Below, piece after piece: positions 44,495 to 55,514 of a stretch of DNA of 64,000 nt. Position 1 is the first letter of the stretch, and every line of letters begins with the position of its first letter. Below the pieces are notes generated by a model that was given only the letters and a program-made list of their open reading frames with translations, was not told the origin of the DNA and searched no databases. The position numbers and the translations under genes were made by a program. The DNA is from Branchipolynoe longqiensis (lineage: Eukaryota; Annelida; Polychaeta; Phyllodocida; Polynoidae). The stretch is from contig CM059187.1 in the NCBI GenBank assembly GCA_030323885.1, positions 90,907,121-90,971,120 on the forward strand. Direction: 5' to 3'.

Positions 44495-44720
44495 CTGGTA
44501 TATATCCAGTGGAGGCGAGGAGGGTAGGTGGAGCCACCAGTACAGTGTTGGTCTTACGGAGTATAACAAATTATAGTAATAATTAACCCTTACGTATCTT
44601 TATACTTGCATAATTCGTTATACATCACATATATACGTATGTATATACGCATATATATATTTATTTTTGTTAGCGTGATCGCCGAATTTATTTACATTGC
44701 ATATATATGTGTGCATATTA
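44495..44720. mobile_element. Repeat E copy
   Basis: aggtggagccaccagt (a mutated palindrome), then ctttatacttgcataattcg and tatacatcacatatatac. Confidence 0.55.
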
Positions 44721-44744
44721 TATGTGATGTATAACACAGGGGAG

Positions 44745-45402
44745 TCAGGTATGCAGGTATTGCAGGTATTGCAATACCTCAGGGAGTTTGATGCCCCCGC
44801 CCTGCAGAGTTGTAAACCACTGCCTTGTGGTACAGGTCCTTGACAGAACCAAAGGCTAAGGGAGCAAACCCTAAACAGAAAACCATGTCACTGTGGCAGC
44901 ATTAAGGGCGGTTGATGTATGGAACTCCCAACATCTCCCGACCAGCCACTGCAGGGACAAATAGTTTTGCGCCTGTCTTGACATGTTCTTGCCGGTGTGA
45001 AACCTCTATTTGCTCCCCGAGAGAGTGCCGCTGGTAACTTGCAAAAGCCAGCAGCACTTCAACACTTTTGCAGGCAGCTTTCATGAAATGTCGGATGGGG
45101 CTGCCCGCTATGGAAGATCTTCTGATCAAAAAGAATCTCCGGTGGACTGGACACCTCATGAGGATGTCATCAGACAGGCTACCAAAGCAGATCCTCTATT
45201 CTCAACTGTCTTCTGGCTACAGAAAGAGAGGGCGCCCCCGTCTCCGGTTCAGGGATACCATCAAGAGAAACCTGAAGCTGAGAGACATTAAGACCGACTC
45301 ATGGACACAACTCTCACAGCAGAGAGCTAAATGGAGAGTGGCAGTCAAGTAATGAAAGCAGTCTTTGTCGCATCGCGACCGACAGCATGATGATGATGAT
45401 AA
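44745..45402 (+). mobile_element. LINE-R deletion chimera, copy 2
   Basis: The 5' block (44745-45090, with aggtattgcaatacct and tttgcgcctgtcttgacatg) is fused to the last ~300 bp of LINE-R (MEDLLIKKNLRWTGHL frame at 45113-45352, then the 3' UTR and (ATG)n tail). The C-terminal frame is open here but has no RT motifs. Confidence 0.78.
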
Positions 45403-45419
45403 CACATTATGCGAGTATA

Positions 45420-45932
45420 AAGGCGTGGAAGCAAATTAATTCTGTATTATTATTATTGTGTGTATTATTATTACACTATATACTGTACTGCCTCCTTCAT
45501 ATACTTAGAGCGAGCCTGGAGTCTGGTCCTCTCTGGATATATATATATATATATATACATACCGGTCCATAACCTTTCCGCACAGACTCCCCGTGTGAGT
45601 GGGTGTTCATTATACCAGGGCACGGTCCCGTACTAATTCGTCCGCTGGTGCCCGGCCTGTATGCGATGCCATATTCATCCTACCAGCCTTACACGCGCGG
45701 GGGCCGACGGGCAGGCGCAATGACCTGTTGACCCTTGCGGCGCCCTCCACCAATCACAAAGCCCCGCTGGGACACGGAAACTGGCTTATGGTTCCCTATG
45801 ACGGCAGCCGCTCCTCTCACTGGGGGGGCGCCATAGACTCTAAGCATCCTTATAGGAGCACGTGACCCTCTCCGCCATTTAGCGCATGGGCAGCGTGGAA
45901 ATGTACAGAACTGGATCATTTTGGGAGCGAAA
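45420..45932. other. Unassigned interval, GC-rich centre
   Basis: A (TA)n tract at 45536-45556 and a GC-rich stretch at 45580-45900. ORFs 45599-45865 (+) and 45689-45919 (-) overlap and have no domain. Confidence 0.35.
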
Positions 45933-46295
45933 TTAAAGTTGCATAGTCCGATGTTTTTGAATTTTTGACATTTTCTGAGATAAATACATTATGCTAATCA
46001 TTATAGTCTACTTTAGTTTAGTTTGAAGTAATTTATATTTTAAATGGCTAACTTTGGAGATATTTGATGTCAAAACATGCCAAATTAATTTTGGCAAGCA
46101 TGCCCAAACTCTGATACCATAGACTTCAGTAGTAACAGGTTCTATTAAATTGACTTATTAGTTTATTACGATCTTTTATGCAGCAAAACATGCTTAATAA
46201 GTGCACCAGTATCAAAGTTGAATACATAGAATTATGTCTATATAAGTGTTTTGGTTTTGAAAATTTGATGTTTTCATCAGACTATGCAGCTTTAA
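45933..46295 (+). mobile_element. MITE-D, complete
   Basis: 363 bp, from ttaaagttgcatagtccgat to catcagactatgcagcttta plus a. It is directly followed, 33 bp on, by a second copy. Confidence 0.88.
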
Positions 46296-46328
46296 AATAT
46301 TGGGTAATATTATATCTTGTGTGATCTG

Positions 46329-46575
46329 TTAAAGTTGCACAGTCCGATAGTTTTGAGCTTCTGTTATCTTTCTTAGATAAATATATTAGATTTAGCATTA
46401 TAATCTACTTCACTTTAGTTTGAAATAACTTTTATTTTAAATGGCTACCTTTTGAGATATTTGAAGTGCAAACGTGTCAAATTAGTTGTTGGCAATCACG
46501 CTAAAAGTCTGACACCATAGATTTCAGCAGTAACAGGTTCTATTAAATTGACTCAGTATTCCCTTATATGGAGAA
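46329..46575 (+). mobile_element. MITE-D, 3'-truncated
   Basis: ttaaagttgcacagtccgat through gactcagtattccctt. A SINE-N begins just downstream and the MITE 3' end is lost. Confidence 0.8.
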
Positions 46576-46587
46576 CTTAGTGTTGTA

Positions 46588-46795
46588 CTCGTAGTCTGCA
46601 CTGACGTCTCAGGCAAGGAGCCACATAGACAGGTGGATAGGGTTATTGTATCAGGGAGCCTATGTAGTGTAGTGGTTGGGAAGCTAGCCCCGGAATGGTA
46701 AGAAATGTGGGTTCGAATCCTGCTCTAGGTGCAATATTCTCCAGTAGGAGAGGGAGTGGACCTCACTACCCTCATCCCCCTGGAACCGTACGTCT
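46588..46795 (+). mobile_element. SINE-N, complete
   Basis: ctgacgtctcaggcaaggag, ctatgtagtgtagtggttgg, B box gtgggttcgaatcc, then aggtgcaatattctcc. It has the clearest A/B boxes of this family. Confidence 0.8.
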
Positions 46796-46799
46796 CATA

Positions 46800-47389
46800 C
46801 TTACAATTGTCGATGTTGGTTACAGCATGGGTAATTGAACAAGGTGGAGTCGGATTCTTATTCAAACGGCTGCTGGCGCCACCTATACTCAAACCTTAAC
46901 ATTAAATACGTATATCGACCATGCCTAGAGGGTCTTTTGGAACTACACCGAGTATCCACGCAGAGCTGGCAGACACGCATATGTAAATTAGATATGATGT
47001 CTAGACTAAATTGCTGCAAAGTTACGAAAGTGTACGTAGTCGTGATGTTTCGCGGCGCCTAAGCTACTATATAAAGCGAGCAAAAACTTGATATCAGCCA
47101 CTACGACCTGGGCGCGGACGACGATAGACTTTACTCTGCCATCCCGCCCACCCCACAATAAGAGACTAGAACTATAGGGCTAAAGCATCTCGGGGCCTTC
47201 TCTCATTATACTCACGCATATACGATTACCATTCTAGGGCATTAAAAAGTCCAAATATATACCATTCATCCGAGTTTGCGTTGTTAATTACAAATATCCA
47301 GGTAGTGTGGCTTGCCAAAGGGGAAGTTGACACTCAATCATTCAGGCATGCTGTATTATAACCGTCCAACATCAACCTCGGATCTGGTT
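46800..47389. other. Unassigned interval with TATA-like element
   Basis: TATATAAA at 47068-47075 sits in a locally GC-rich context, about 90 bp before an aataag-like word. It could be a promoter or part of a solo LTR, but no paired ends or PBS were found. Confidence 0.35.
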
Positions 47390-47722
47390 TGTTTGTTTGT
47401 TGTTGTTTTACATCCTAGCATTATCTAAGGTCATATCAGGATGGGTACCGACTTGTGACAGTGCGCACTCATGGCGACTTTATAGTGCTGCCCCACTGGG
47501 AGACCAGGCCGACAGCTCCATGACCTAATATCCCACTCAGTCACATTATCCTGACAGTGAGCCAACCAGTCCTCACCCTATCCTAATAATGGCGAGTGCC
47601 TGGCTAGGAAGCAACAAGTATCAATTTTTAAGTCATTGGTTTGACTCGACCAGGGTTAGAACCCACGATCCCATGGTCTACTAACACGGGCGATGGACGC
47701 TCTAACTCATTCTGACCTCGGC
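47390..47722 (-). mobile_element. SINE-B2 with long tail, complete
   Basis: In reverse: variant head with gagcgtccatcgcccgtgtt-like sequence, B box gggttctaaccctgg, full body and 3' tail gatgtaaaacaacaac. Confidence 0.8.
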
Positions 47723-48021
47723 TCTGGTGGTAGTGGCAAGACTTAGGATATGGTTGCAGGTCACTGCGCATGCTCCGTAGAAAAGGTTTATTCGTGGTCT
47801 GCATTGGCCATATCTATGGAGAAAATAGGCTGTAATTATGGATTTGACCGTCCGCTCTACCGACTTGTCTGCCGATATCAACACTGCAACAGTATCTCAT
47901 GATTGTGTGCATGGAAATCATTCACACAATTAAAATGGATTTATTTTGTTTGTCCCCAGTCTGATTTTTTGTTTTAAATTCGGCGCCACGAATAGTTGGG
48001 TGGTTGTTGGAGGTTTACGTC

Positions 48022-48227
48022 CTGAGAGAGAGATTCGTTATCCCCAAATAAGTTAAACTGTAGTGCGACGGTTAGAAAGTTAAAGGAAATTGAAAGGTGA
48101 ATTCTATCAAATGTCGACTTTAACAGGCTAGAGTAATCCGGATTTAGCCAAACAGTTATATCCCCCTGTGTATAATGTATAACAAGATCCGAGAACAACC
48201 AGATAAAGAAATTGTTGTATTCTAGAG
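48022..48227 (+). repeat. Dispersed repeat X, copy 2
   Basis: Same block order as 33906-34092, with an extra ~20 bp near 48110. Confidence 0.7.
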
Positions 48228-48329
48228 TTTTTTTCTTCTTGAGTTTGTATGTTATGGCGAGATTTGTAGATGGATGAAGATGGAGGTTCTTATGTTGATA
48301 TGCAGAGATAGAAAAGGTGGGATGGGACG

Positions 48330-48832
48330 GAGGACGGGGCTGGGGAGGAAGAGGGGCTGGGAGGGAGGAGGAGGCTGGGAGGGAGGAGGAGGCTGGGAGG
48401 GAGGAGGGGGCTGGGAGGGAGGAGGAGGCTGGGAGGTAGGAGGGGGCTGGGAGGGAGGAGGGGGCTGGGAGGGAGGAGGGGGCTGGGAGGGAGGAGGGGG
48501 CTGGGAGGGAGGAGGAGGCTGGGAGGGAGGAGGGGGCTGGAGGGAGGAGAGGTGGGAGGGAGGAGGAGGCTGGGAGGGAGGAGGGGGATGCGAGGGAGGA
48601 GGGGGCTGGGAGGGAAGAGGGGGCTGGGAGGGAGGAAGGGGCTGGGAGGGAGGAGGGGGTGGGAGGGAGGGAGGAGGGGTGGGAGGGAGGAGGGGGTGGG
48701 AGGGAGGAGGGGTGGGGGGAGGAGGGAGTGGGAAGGAGAAGGGGGTGGGAGGGAGGAGGGTGGGAGGGAGGAGGGGTGGGAGGGAGGAGGGAGTGGGAGG
48801 GAGGAGGGGTGGGAGGGAGGAGGGGGTGGGAG
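48330..48832. repeat. G-rich minisatellite (17-18 bp units)
   Basis: Units of type gggagggaggagggggct, changing to gggagggaggaggggt toward the right. About 500 bp. The GGWEG and PPPSQ ORFs are repeat translations. Strong G-quadruplex potential on the + strand. Confidence 0.95.
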
Positions 48833-49057
48833 AAGACCTGTATGGAATCCTGAAATATGCTTGATCTATCGGTTTGGTGAAGTCCTGGGTTATCAAAAGG
48901 AGTGGTGGACCTCTCAATTCGTTACCTCACCAGCTAGAGGATGCCTGCTCCCGATGTAAAGCCGGGGAGACACATGCCGATCTACCATCTTATGGTCCGC
49001 GGCGGCGACCTAAGAATTGATCCTTATTCCTCTTGTGTTTATTATTGATATTATTAT

Positions 49058-49372
49058 AAACCGGGCGCGGTGGCCTAATCGGTAGAGTGCGGAAGATCGG
49101 GAACTCGGTTCCTGGCTGAGTCAAACCAATGACTTTAAAATTGTTACTTGTCGCTTCCTGGCCTGGCGCCCAGCATTAATAGGATAGGGCAGGGACTGGT
49201 TGGCTCAATGTCAGGATAATGTGACTGAGTGGGATGTCAGGTCATGGTGTTGGTGGCCTGGTCTCCCAGTGGGACAGGACTATAATGTCCCCATGAGTGT
49301 GCACTGTCACAAGTCGGTACCCATCCTGATTTCCAGGATGTAAAATTCCAACAATCAACCAACAACCAATCT
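49058..49372 (+). mobile_element. SINE-B, small deletion in head
   Basis: gggcgcggtggcctaatcgg is followed by a shortened anticodon region, then the standard body and a truncated tail. Confidence 0.78.
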
Positions 49373-49571
49373 TATAATTATTATTGATAACAGCGATGGA
49401 ATCTTGTTTGGTCATCCTGCCAAGATCTAAGGTCGTATTAGGACAAATTACAATCATGGAAATATAACAAACCACTCACTATATAACGACTGAATTGTGC
49501 GTTGTTAATAAAACTGCTTTGGGGGATAATACAAATGCAGCAAACTTTTTTTTAACGTATTCCACTGTGTG

Positions 49572-49976
49572 TGATGGGTATGCAGGTATTGCAATACCTC
49601 AGGGAGTTTGACGCCCCTGCCCTGCAGAGTTGTAAACCACTGCCTTGTGGTACAGGTTCTTGACAGAACCGAAGGCTAGAAAGGGAGAAAACCCTAAACA
49701 GAAAACCATGTTACTGTGGCAGCATGAAGGGCGGTTGATGTATGGAACTCCCAACATCTCCTGACTAGCCACTGCAGGGACAAATAGTTTTGCGCCTGTC
49801 TGGACATGTTCTTGCCAGTGTGAGACCTCTATTTGCTCTCCGAGAGAGTGCCGCTGGTAACTTGTAAAAGCCAGCACCACTTCAACACTTTTGCAGGCAG
49901 CCTTCATAGAGTGACAGTCAAGTAATGAAAGCAGTCTTTGTCGCATCGCGACTGACAGCATAATGATGATGATGAC
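49572..49976 (+). mobile_element. LINE-R deletion chimera, copy 3
   Basis: The 5' block (49572-49906) is fused to only ~60 bp of the LINE-R 3' UTR (gtcaagtaatgaaagcagtc) and the (ATG)n tail. This is the largest deletion of the three. Confidence 0.78.
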
Positions 49977-50089
49977 TGTTGTGAAATAGTAATTGAGTTA
50001 ACGTCTTAATCATATATTTCAATGACTCAGGTGTGCTTTTTGATTCTCACCGCTTGTGGTCGTGAGTCGCTAATTGAGTCACAGGTCAT

Positions 50090-50275
50090 GGGTTTGGCGT
50101 TTACATCCTCAACATCTAAGCTCATATCAGGATGGGTACCGACTTGTGACAGTGTGCACTTATGGCAACTTTTTTAGTGCTGCCCCATTGGAAGCCAACT
50201 TCGCCTGTGGGAGGTTAATGGGTCGATCCCCGGCCGAGTCAAACTGACGAGTTAAAAGATTGGCACATTGTCACA
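50090..50275. mobile_element. SINE-B fragments, two orientations
   Basis: A reversed 3' domain (50090-50196) abuts a forward head/body piece (gatccccggccgagtcaaac, 50205-50275). Confidence 0.55.
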
Positions 50276-50296
50276 TCGCCTACTGCTTGCAGTAGT

Positions 50297-50360
50297 AAAT
50301 ACAGTAAACCCTCTCTAAATCGACCGACTTTAAAACGGTCCATTTAGGGAGGTGGCCGGT
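50297..50360. mobile_element. Possible transposon terminus
   Basis: tacagtaaaccctctctaaa and cggtccatttagggaggt resemble ends of some pogo/Tc1-type elements. No matching inverted end was found. Confidence 0.25.
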
Positions 50361-50665
50361 TTAGGGATTTAAAAAAAAAATCATTACAATGATATTGTGT
50401 GGGTGGCTGAGCACCCTTTAGAATCGGAGTAGAGTTATAATATAAGCGCAACGCCTTTTTGGCGAGAGAGGGACAAGGTATGGGGGGGGGGGGGGGGGGG
50501 GAATACGATCTGCAATGCAATGATGTTTCCAATATGAAGTGGAACTTCATATGCAACAACAACAATATTTAATAAAAAAAAGAACGACATTTAAAAATGT
50601 TTTAAATATACAGTCTGGTAGTGTCATGACATAGGCATGCACCCAAAGGGCAGTGAAACGTGGCA

Positions 50666-51044
50666 CCAAAGACCTTATAATACTAAGACGGCTCACTCAG
50701 CCTGTACTGTGTAATCAAAATGATCAAACCCACCACTTGGTGCGCTGGTTGTTCTCTTGGTTAAGCAGATGCTATATTATATGTATAGATGTATATATGA
50801 ATGTGAAAGATGTGTGATGATGGCAATGATGATGATGATGCTGATGATGATGTGTATTTGTTCATAGCAATTTCATATTGATGTGTATTCATACTTACCT
50901 ATCTCATGTATAATATAATTGTATGTGTTTACATGTGAAACACCAACCAGCAGCCGGGCTGATCAAACCCACCACAAGGTGGCACTGCAAAATTGACATG
51001 GGAGAGATAGGGAGTGAGCCGTCTTAGTATTATAGGGTCTTTGG
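50666..51044 (+). mobile_element. MITE-V copy 1
   Basis: 379 bp with ~33-bp TIRs differing at one base (ccaaagaccttataatacta at the left). The interior has (GAT)n-like repeats and tttacatgtgaaacaccaac. Copy 2, reversed, is 60364-60745. Confidence 0.85.
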
Positions 51045-51185
51045 TGGCACACAGACAGACCCCTGTGGCCAGTCATGTCATATTCCCATCAGTATCGAAG
51101 CGCCGTGGAATATGCTAAAAGCTCCTGATAGGGGGAGACACTGAAACGCTGGTAGCCGGAAGGGAAGCCATTTTAAAAGCTGCAG

Positions 51186-51891
51186 TTAAAGTTGGGTAGT
51201 CTGATGGTGTTTAGTTTCTGTTATTTTCTGAGATAAATACATTAAGTTGATTGTCGTAATATATGTTAATTTAATTTAAAGTAACTTTTATCTTAGATCG
51301 CTAAACTTGGACATATCTGAAGTGAAAGATTCATAAAGTAATTTTCATAATGCACGTCAAGATTCGGAAACCATCTATTTTAGCAGTAACATGGTCTATT
51401 AAATTGGCTTAGCATGAACATCTATGCATCAGGCACCGGTCGCGATGACCGAATCGGTAGAGTACAGGCTTCCCGGGCGTAAGGTCGGGAGTTCAAATCC
51501 CAGCCGAAGAAAACCGATGACGTATCAAATTGATACTTGTTGCTACCTAGTCTGGCACTCGACATTAATAGGATAGGATAATGACTGGTTAGCACAGTGG
51601 CAGGATAATGTGACTGTGTGGGATATCGGGTCATGGTTCCGGTGGTTTGATATTCCAATGGGGCAGCACTAAAAAAGTTGCCATGAGTGCACACTGTCAC
51701 AAGTCGGTACCCATCCTCATATGATCTTAGATGTTGCTAGGATGTAAGACAACAATAAACAAACAAATACATATATACAGCAACAAATGCTTAATAAGTG
51801 CACTTATAAGTTATATCTAAGGTGGATCAAATCTAGGTACTATTTTGGTTTTTAAATGTTGATGTTGTCATTAGATTATGCAGCTTTTTAA
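51186..51891 (+). mobile_element. MITE-D split by SINE-B
   Basis: Left part 51186-51430, right part 51773-51891 ending ttagattatgcagctttttaa. Together they make one MITE-D. Confidence 0.82.
51434..51772 (+). mobile_element. SINE-B nested in MITE-D
   Basis: Head cggtcgcgatgaccgaatcg, B box gttcaaatccc, full body and tail. Flanks acatctatgca and acatatataca are a decayed 11-bp duplication. Confidence 0.82.
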
Positions 51892-51977
51892 GTCAAAATA
51901 GTTTGTTATCTGTGTTTAGGTTTTAGATGGTTACAGTAGTCATGGAGGCGTATTAAATTAACCTCATCAAATTAGGT

Positions 51978-52102
51978 AGACGACCTGGCCAAATGAGTTT
52001 TGCACCCACTACCCATGTGGCAGTTCAGACAATTCAAACCCCGGATTCAAAGCCCCAGCTGAGTCAAATGAATGACTTTAAAATGTTTAGTTATCACTAC
52101 CT
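51978..52102 (+). mobile_element. SINE-B2-like head and 5' body
   Basis: acctggccaaatgagttttg, attcaaagccccagctgagt and caaatgaatgactttaaaat. The 3' part is missing. Confidence 0.5.
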
Positions 52103-52319
52103 GTAATATATGCGTAATAGACGTCTAGACACGTCTGTAATATATGCTAATGAGATGCATACTGTTCCAGACAGTGAGTGAGACAAAGGAGTATGTAAAT
52201 GAGATGACGTCATGGAAAGTTTAGCCGGCGGTTCAGTGAGCCCTGGACGGGAATAAACCATTCAGTATCCAGAAGTCAAAGTGTTCAGACGTTGTACTTT
52301 TACATGGTGTCAGATGAGG
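52102..52319 (+). mobile_element. LTR end plus primer-binding site, remnant
   Basis: A TG...CA segment (tgtaatatatgc to gtacttttaca, ending 52304) is followed at once by tggtgtcagatgagg. This is close to the PBS complementary to a leucine-type tRNA used by many Gypsy-type retrotransposons. Upstream are acgtcatgg and gggaataaacca, like the end of an LTR. The internal region is missing. Confidence 0.5.
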
Positions 52320-52513
52320 AAGAATGCCGCCCGTTAATATGCTGCCGGTGTCCTGCTGTTATGTAATAAATCATCACAACTGGTTCATCAAAGGCTGTTG
52401 TATGTACTTCCTGTTTGTGGGAAAGTGCATATAAAAGACCCCTTGCTGCTTATCGGAAAGAGTAGCCTATGTGGTGGCAGCAGGTTTTCACCAAAGAAGT
52501 ATGTCAGAATGAC

Positions 52514-54392
52514 ATGTCAATCAATCAATAGTTCCGTCCTCTAGTCGAGGGTTGGATGCAATGGTTCTCCACTTGTCCCGATGGTGTGCTGTTCTGATAT
52601 ACTGTGAATAATTCAAGCCTGTCCACTGTGAAATATTTGTAAACCATGATGTTCTTGGTCTCCCTCTCCCTCTGCTGCCATTCACCTTCCCTTCCAACAA
52701 TGTACGGTATATTGAACTCTGACGAATGATGTGGCCAAAATAAATAAGTTTCTTTGTCTGTATAGTGGCAAACAAGCTTTTCTTATTTTTAATTTTTCTA
52801 AGAACTTCTTTGTTGGTGATCTTCTTTGTCCATGATATTTTCATCATCCTTCGATAAGTCCACATCTCAAATGCGACTAAACATTTGTACATTTTCTTAG
52901 AGATTGTCCATGTCTCAGCCCCATACATTAGAGTAGACCACACATAACACTGAAGAATACGCTTCCTTGTTTGTATTAATATCTTACTTGATGTTAACAC
53001 TCTATATATTTTGGAGAATGTTGTTCGGGCTATTGTTATCCTTCTTTTAATTTCTTCCTCACATCTCCCATCATTTGTAATCTTTTGTCCGAGATATATG
53101 AATTCGGATACTTGTTCTATGTTTGTGCCATCTATGGTTATATTGATATTTGGTTTATCTGTCTTTTTACTTATAACCATTGTTTTGGTCTTCCTAGCAT
53201 TCATCTTCATGTTGAATAGTATTCCAGCTTTATTGAATCAATTCACTACATCTTGTAGGTTTTTCTCACTGTCTGCTAGTATTACACTGTCATCGGCATA
53301 TCTAAGATTGTTGACGTTCATGCCACCTATTGTCACTCCCTTGCAATCTTCAATGTGTCTGAAAATCATCTCTGTGTACAGGTTAAATAGACATGGTGAC
53401 AATACACACCCCTGTCAAACTCCTCGTTTAACCATAACTTCATCCGATAGGCCCTGCTCCATTTTTATAAATGCATGTTGTGTCCAGTATAAGTTCACAA
53501 TTAGTTTAATGTCTTTGCCATTGACACCAATATCTTGTAAACATTTGATTAACAGTTCATGATTGACTCGGTCAAAGGCCTTCTCATAGTCAATAAAGGA
53601 GGCATACACATCCTGGTTCATTTCACGATAACGTTCACAAATCATTCTCATATTGAAAATCCTTTCATGTGTACCTTTTCCAGATATAAACCCACTTTGT
53701 ACGTTACTGATTTGTTCTTCAATTTTCTGTCTGTTTCTCAGTAAAATTCTTTTCAGGATCATCTTCAACATATGACTCTTCAGGCTTAGTGTTCTGTACT
53801 CAGTACACAATGTTGGTTTTAGCTTCTTTGGGAGTCGTACAAATATGGATTCATTCATATTCAATGGTATAAATCCAGTCTCATAGATGTAATTTACTAG
53901 CTTATGAATGATTTGAATCCCCACTTTATCTAGTCCTTTTATCATTTCTGATGTTATCTGGTCACTTCCAGGAGCCTTACCTGACTTTAGGTCATTGATA
54001 GCCTTCTCAACCTCTGATACTAATATAATATTCCCATCTTCTTTCTCAATTGTGGGTGGGTTCCCTCTGTCCTCATTGTATAGTTTGTTTACATATTCTT
54101 CCCATCTGGACTTTATTTCATCTTCTTCAAAGAGCATTTTTCTGTCTTTGTTCTTGATACATTTACTGCTTCTCTGTCTGTATCCTTGACCTGTTATCTC
54201 TTTCACTTTCTTGTGCATCTCTCTTGAACGATGTTGAGACTCAGGTTGTTCCACTACTTCGCACTTCTTATTCCACCATTCATCTTTAGCTTTTTTGCAT
54301 TCATCTTCTATTTCATTCTTCAGGTGTTTGTATTTAAGTGGATCAGTGGTTTTCACTTTCTTCCTTTCTGCCATCTTTTCTAGTATGGTATG
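52514..54392 (-). mobile_element. LINE-2, 5'-truncated, with exact target duplication
   Basis: A minus-strand LINE whose 3' end is a short (ATTG)n tail at 52514-52530 and whose 5' truncation point is at 54392. The exact duplication gtcagaatgac marks target-primed insertion. It differs from LINE-R in sequence and tail. Confidence 0.88.
52521..54389 (-). pseudogene. LINE-2 reverse transcriptase with two TGA stops
   Basis: One continuous frame from 54389 to 52521, broken only by TGA at 53415-53417 and TGA at 53238-53240. Motifs: SGKAPGSDQI, FIDYEKAFD, RGV(stop)QGCVLSP, the catalytic YADDSV (between the two stops), FIYLG, LMYGAETWT and a C-terminal RRMMKISW. The first stop sits where related proteins have arginine, consistent with CGA to TGA. 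There is no endonuclease domain. The ATG at 54467 is in the SINE, not the LINE. The low damage suggests a fairly recent insertion. Confidence 0.9.
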
Positions 54393-54684
54393 GTCAGAAT
54401 GACCATATATCCAATAGCTGATGATATGAAAATGAATGTGCTCTAGAGGTGTCATTAAATAAAACAAGTAAAAATAATAATGCGTGTCCTCCTCCTTAAA
54501 TTAGTGATGTGGCTACACCAGCCGGTAGCACAGACCGGGTCAGGCGTCGCACTGTACTATGGTTAATTATTCACGCTGACACTTTGTTATGTGATACCTA
54601 ACTGAATACATAGCCAGACTGAATGCAGCCAATTGAAAACTGCCAAAACTTTGTGTGAAAGTTTTTGATTATATATATGTATAT

Positions 54685-54893
54685 CGATTTTACATCCTAA
54701 CCTGAGGTCATGGTAGGAGCCATGCGTTAACTTGTGGCTGTATAGCTTTATAGTGTGCCCTCACTGAGGGGACCATGCTACCGACTCCAGCGCATGTGAT
54801 ATCCCTCTATGTTACACTCACAGTATGATCCTGACAATGAGCCAAATGAATCCTTTACTTATTCCAGTAATGCCAATAACCCGGCATGGTAAG
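54685..54893 (-). mobile_element. Diverged SINE-B without head
   Basis: ttttacatcctaacctgagg, atgatcctgacaatgagcca and ccagtaatgcc keep the reversed order. Many substitutions. Confidence 0.55.
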
Positions 54894-54902
54894 GTCCAGA
54901 TG

Positions 54903-55085
54903 AGATGGCCAAATGAGTTGAGCGACTCTCTCACATATTGATAGGTCGTGGTTTTCAAGCCCTGGCCGAGTCAAAATTGATTCTCGTTGCTACCTAGTCT
55001 GGAGTTCGCGATAAGCCAAAGAGCAGTGGAATGAGGAAGACCAATTGCTTGTGATTGAAATTTCCCCTGCCTAATGATAATTCAT
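54903..55085 (+). mobile_element. SINE-B2 with short C tail, diverged
   Basis: agatggccaaatgagttgag, a shortened body, then gtggaatgaggaagaccaat and gaaatttcccctgcc. Confidence 0.65.
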
Positions 55086-55089
55086 AAAC

Positions 55090-55514
55090 TCACATAACTA
55101 ACTACACTATAATAACACTAGAATATTTCTAACAAACTGACTTTTATATACCACTTGCCGAAATCCAACTGAACAGACCATACATTAAAACTTACTACAA
55201 CGTTACCAAATAAATACAGAAGATAACTTCTGCTTACATTCTAAATATTGTGTAACACTCATATTGATCTGACTAATATTGATCTAGTTATATGACACTA
55301 CTGTTATCATATTGCTATGGAACTTTCGGGTTACAGAATGTCATTGTGTTATATGCTGCAAATTGTGTATTCAACAGTAATTGTATACCTTATTCTATAT
55401 CCCTTTTCTGTAAATAACCCTGAATTGAAAAATGCCTGGAAGACCAGTGCTTCGGCAATGAGAAAAGACTTGTTCAGCAGAATAAACATATTTACCACAC
55501 ACACACAAAAAACG
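55090..55514. other. Unassigned interval
   Basis: No gene recognised. ORF 55317-55631 runs into the next minisatellite. Confidence 0.3.

Larger units (their letters stand above)
52381..54478 (+). mobile_element. SINE-M interrupted by a LINE
   Basis: 52381-52513 (caaaggctgttgtatgtact, aaaagaccccttgctgctta) and 54393-54478 (ccaatagctgatgatatg, tgctctagaggtgtcattaa) are adjacent parts of one SINE-M. The 11-mer gtcagaatgac is present at both sides of the gap (52503-52513 and 54393-54403). Confidence 0.82.

Noticed and set aside
46800..47260. Host promoter with TATA box at 47068
   Set aside because: No ORF or splice-supported transcript downstream; an LTR or chance is equally likely, so it is recorded only as an unassigned interval.
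48252..48959. Proline-rich (PPPSQ) and glycine-rich (GGWEG) proteins
   Set aside because: Translations of the G-rich minisatellite; all frames are repetitive.
53011..53562. 183-codon plus-strand ORF
   Set aside because: Antisense to the LINE-2 reverse transcriptase.
54421..54467. ATG at 54467 as the LINE-2 start
   Set aside because: It lies in the interrupted SINE-M, outside the target duplication, so the LINE coding sequence starts after 54392.
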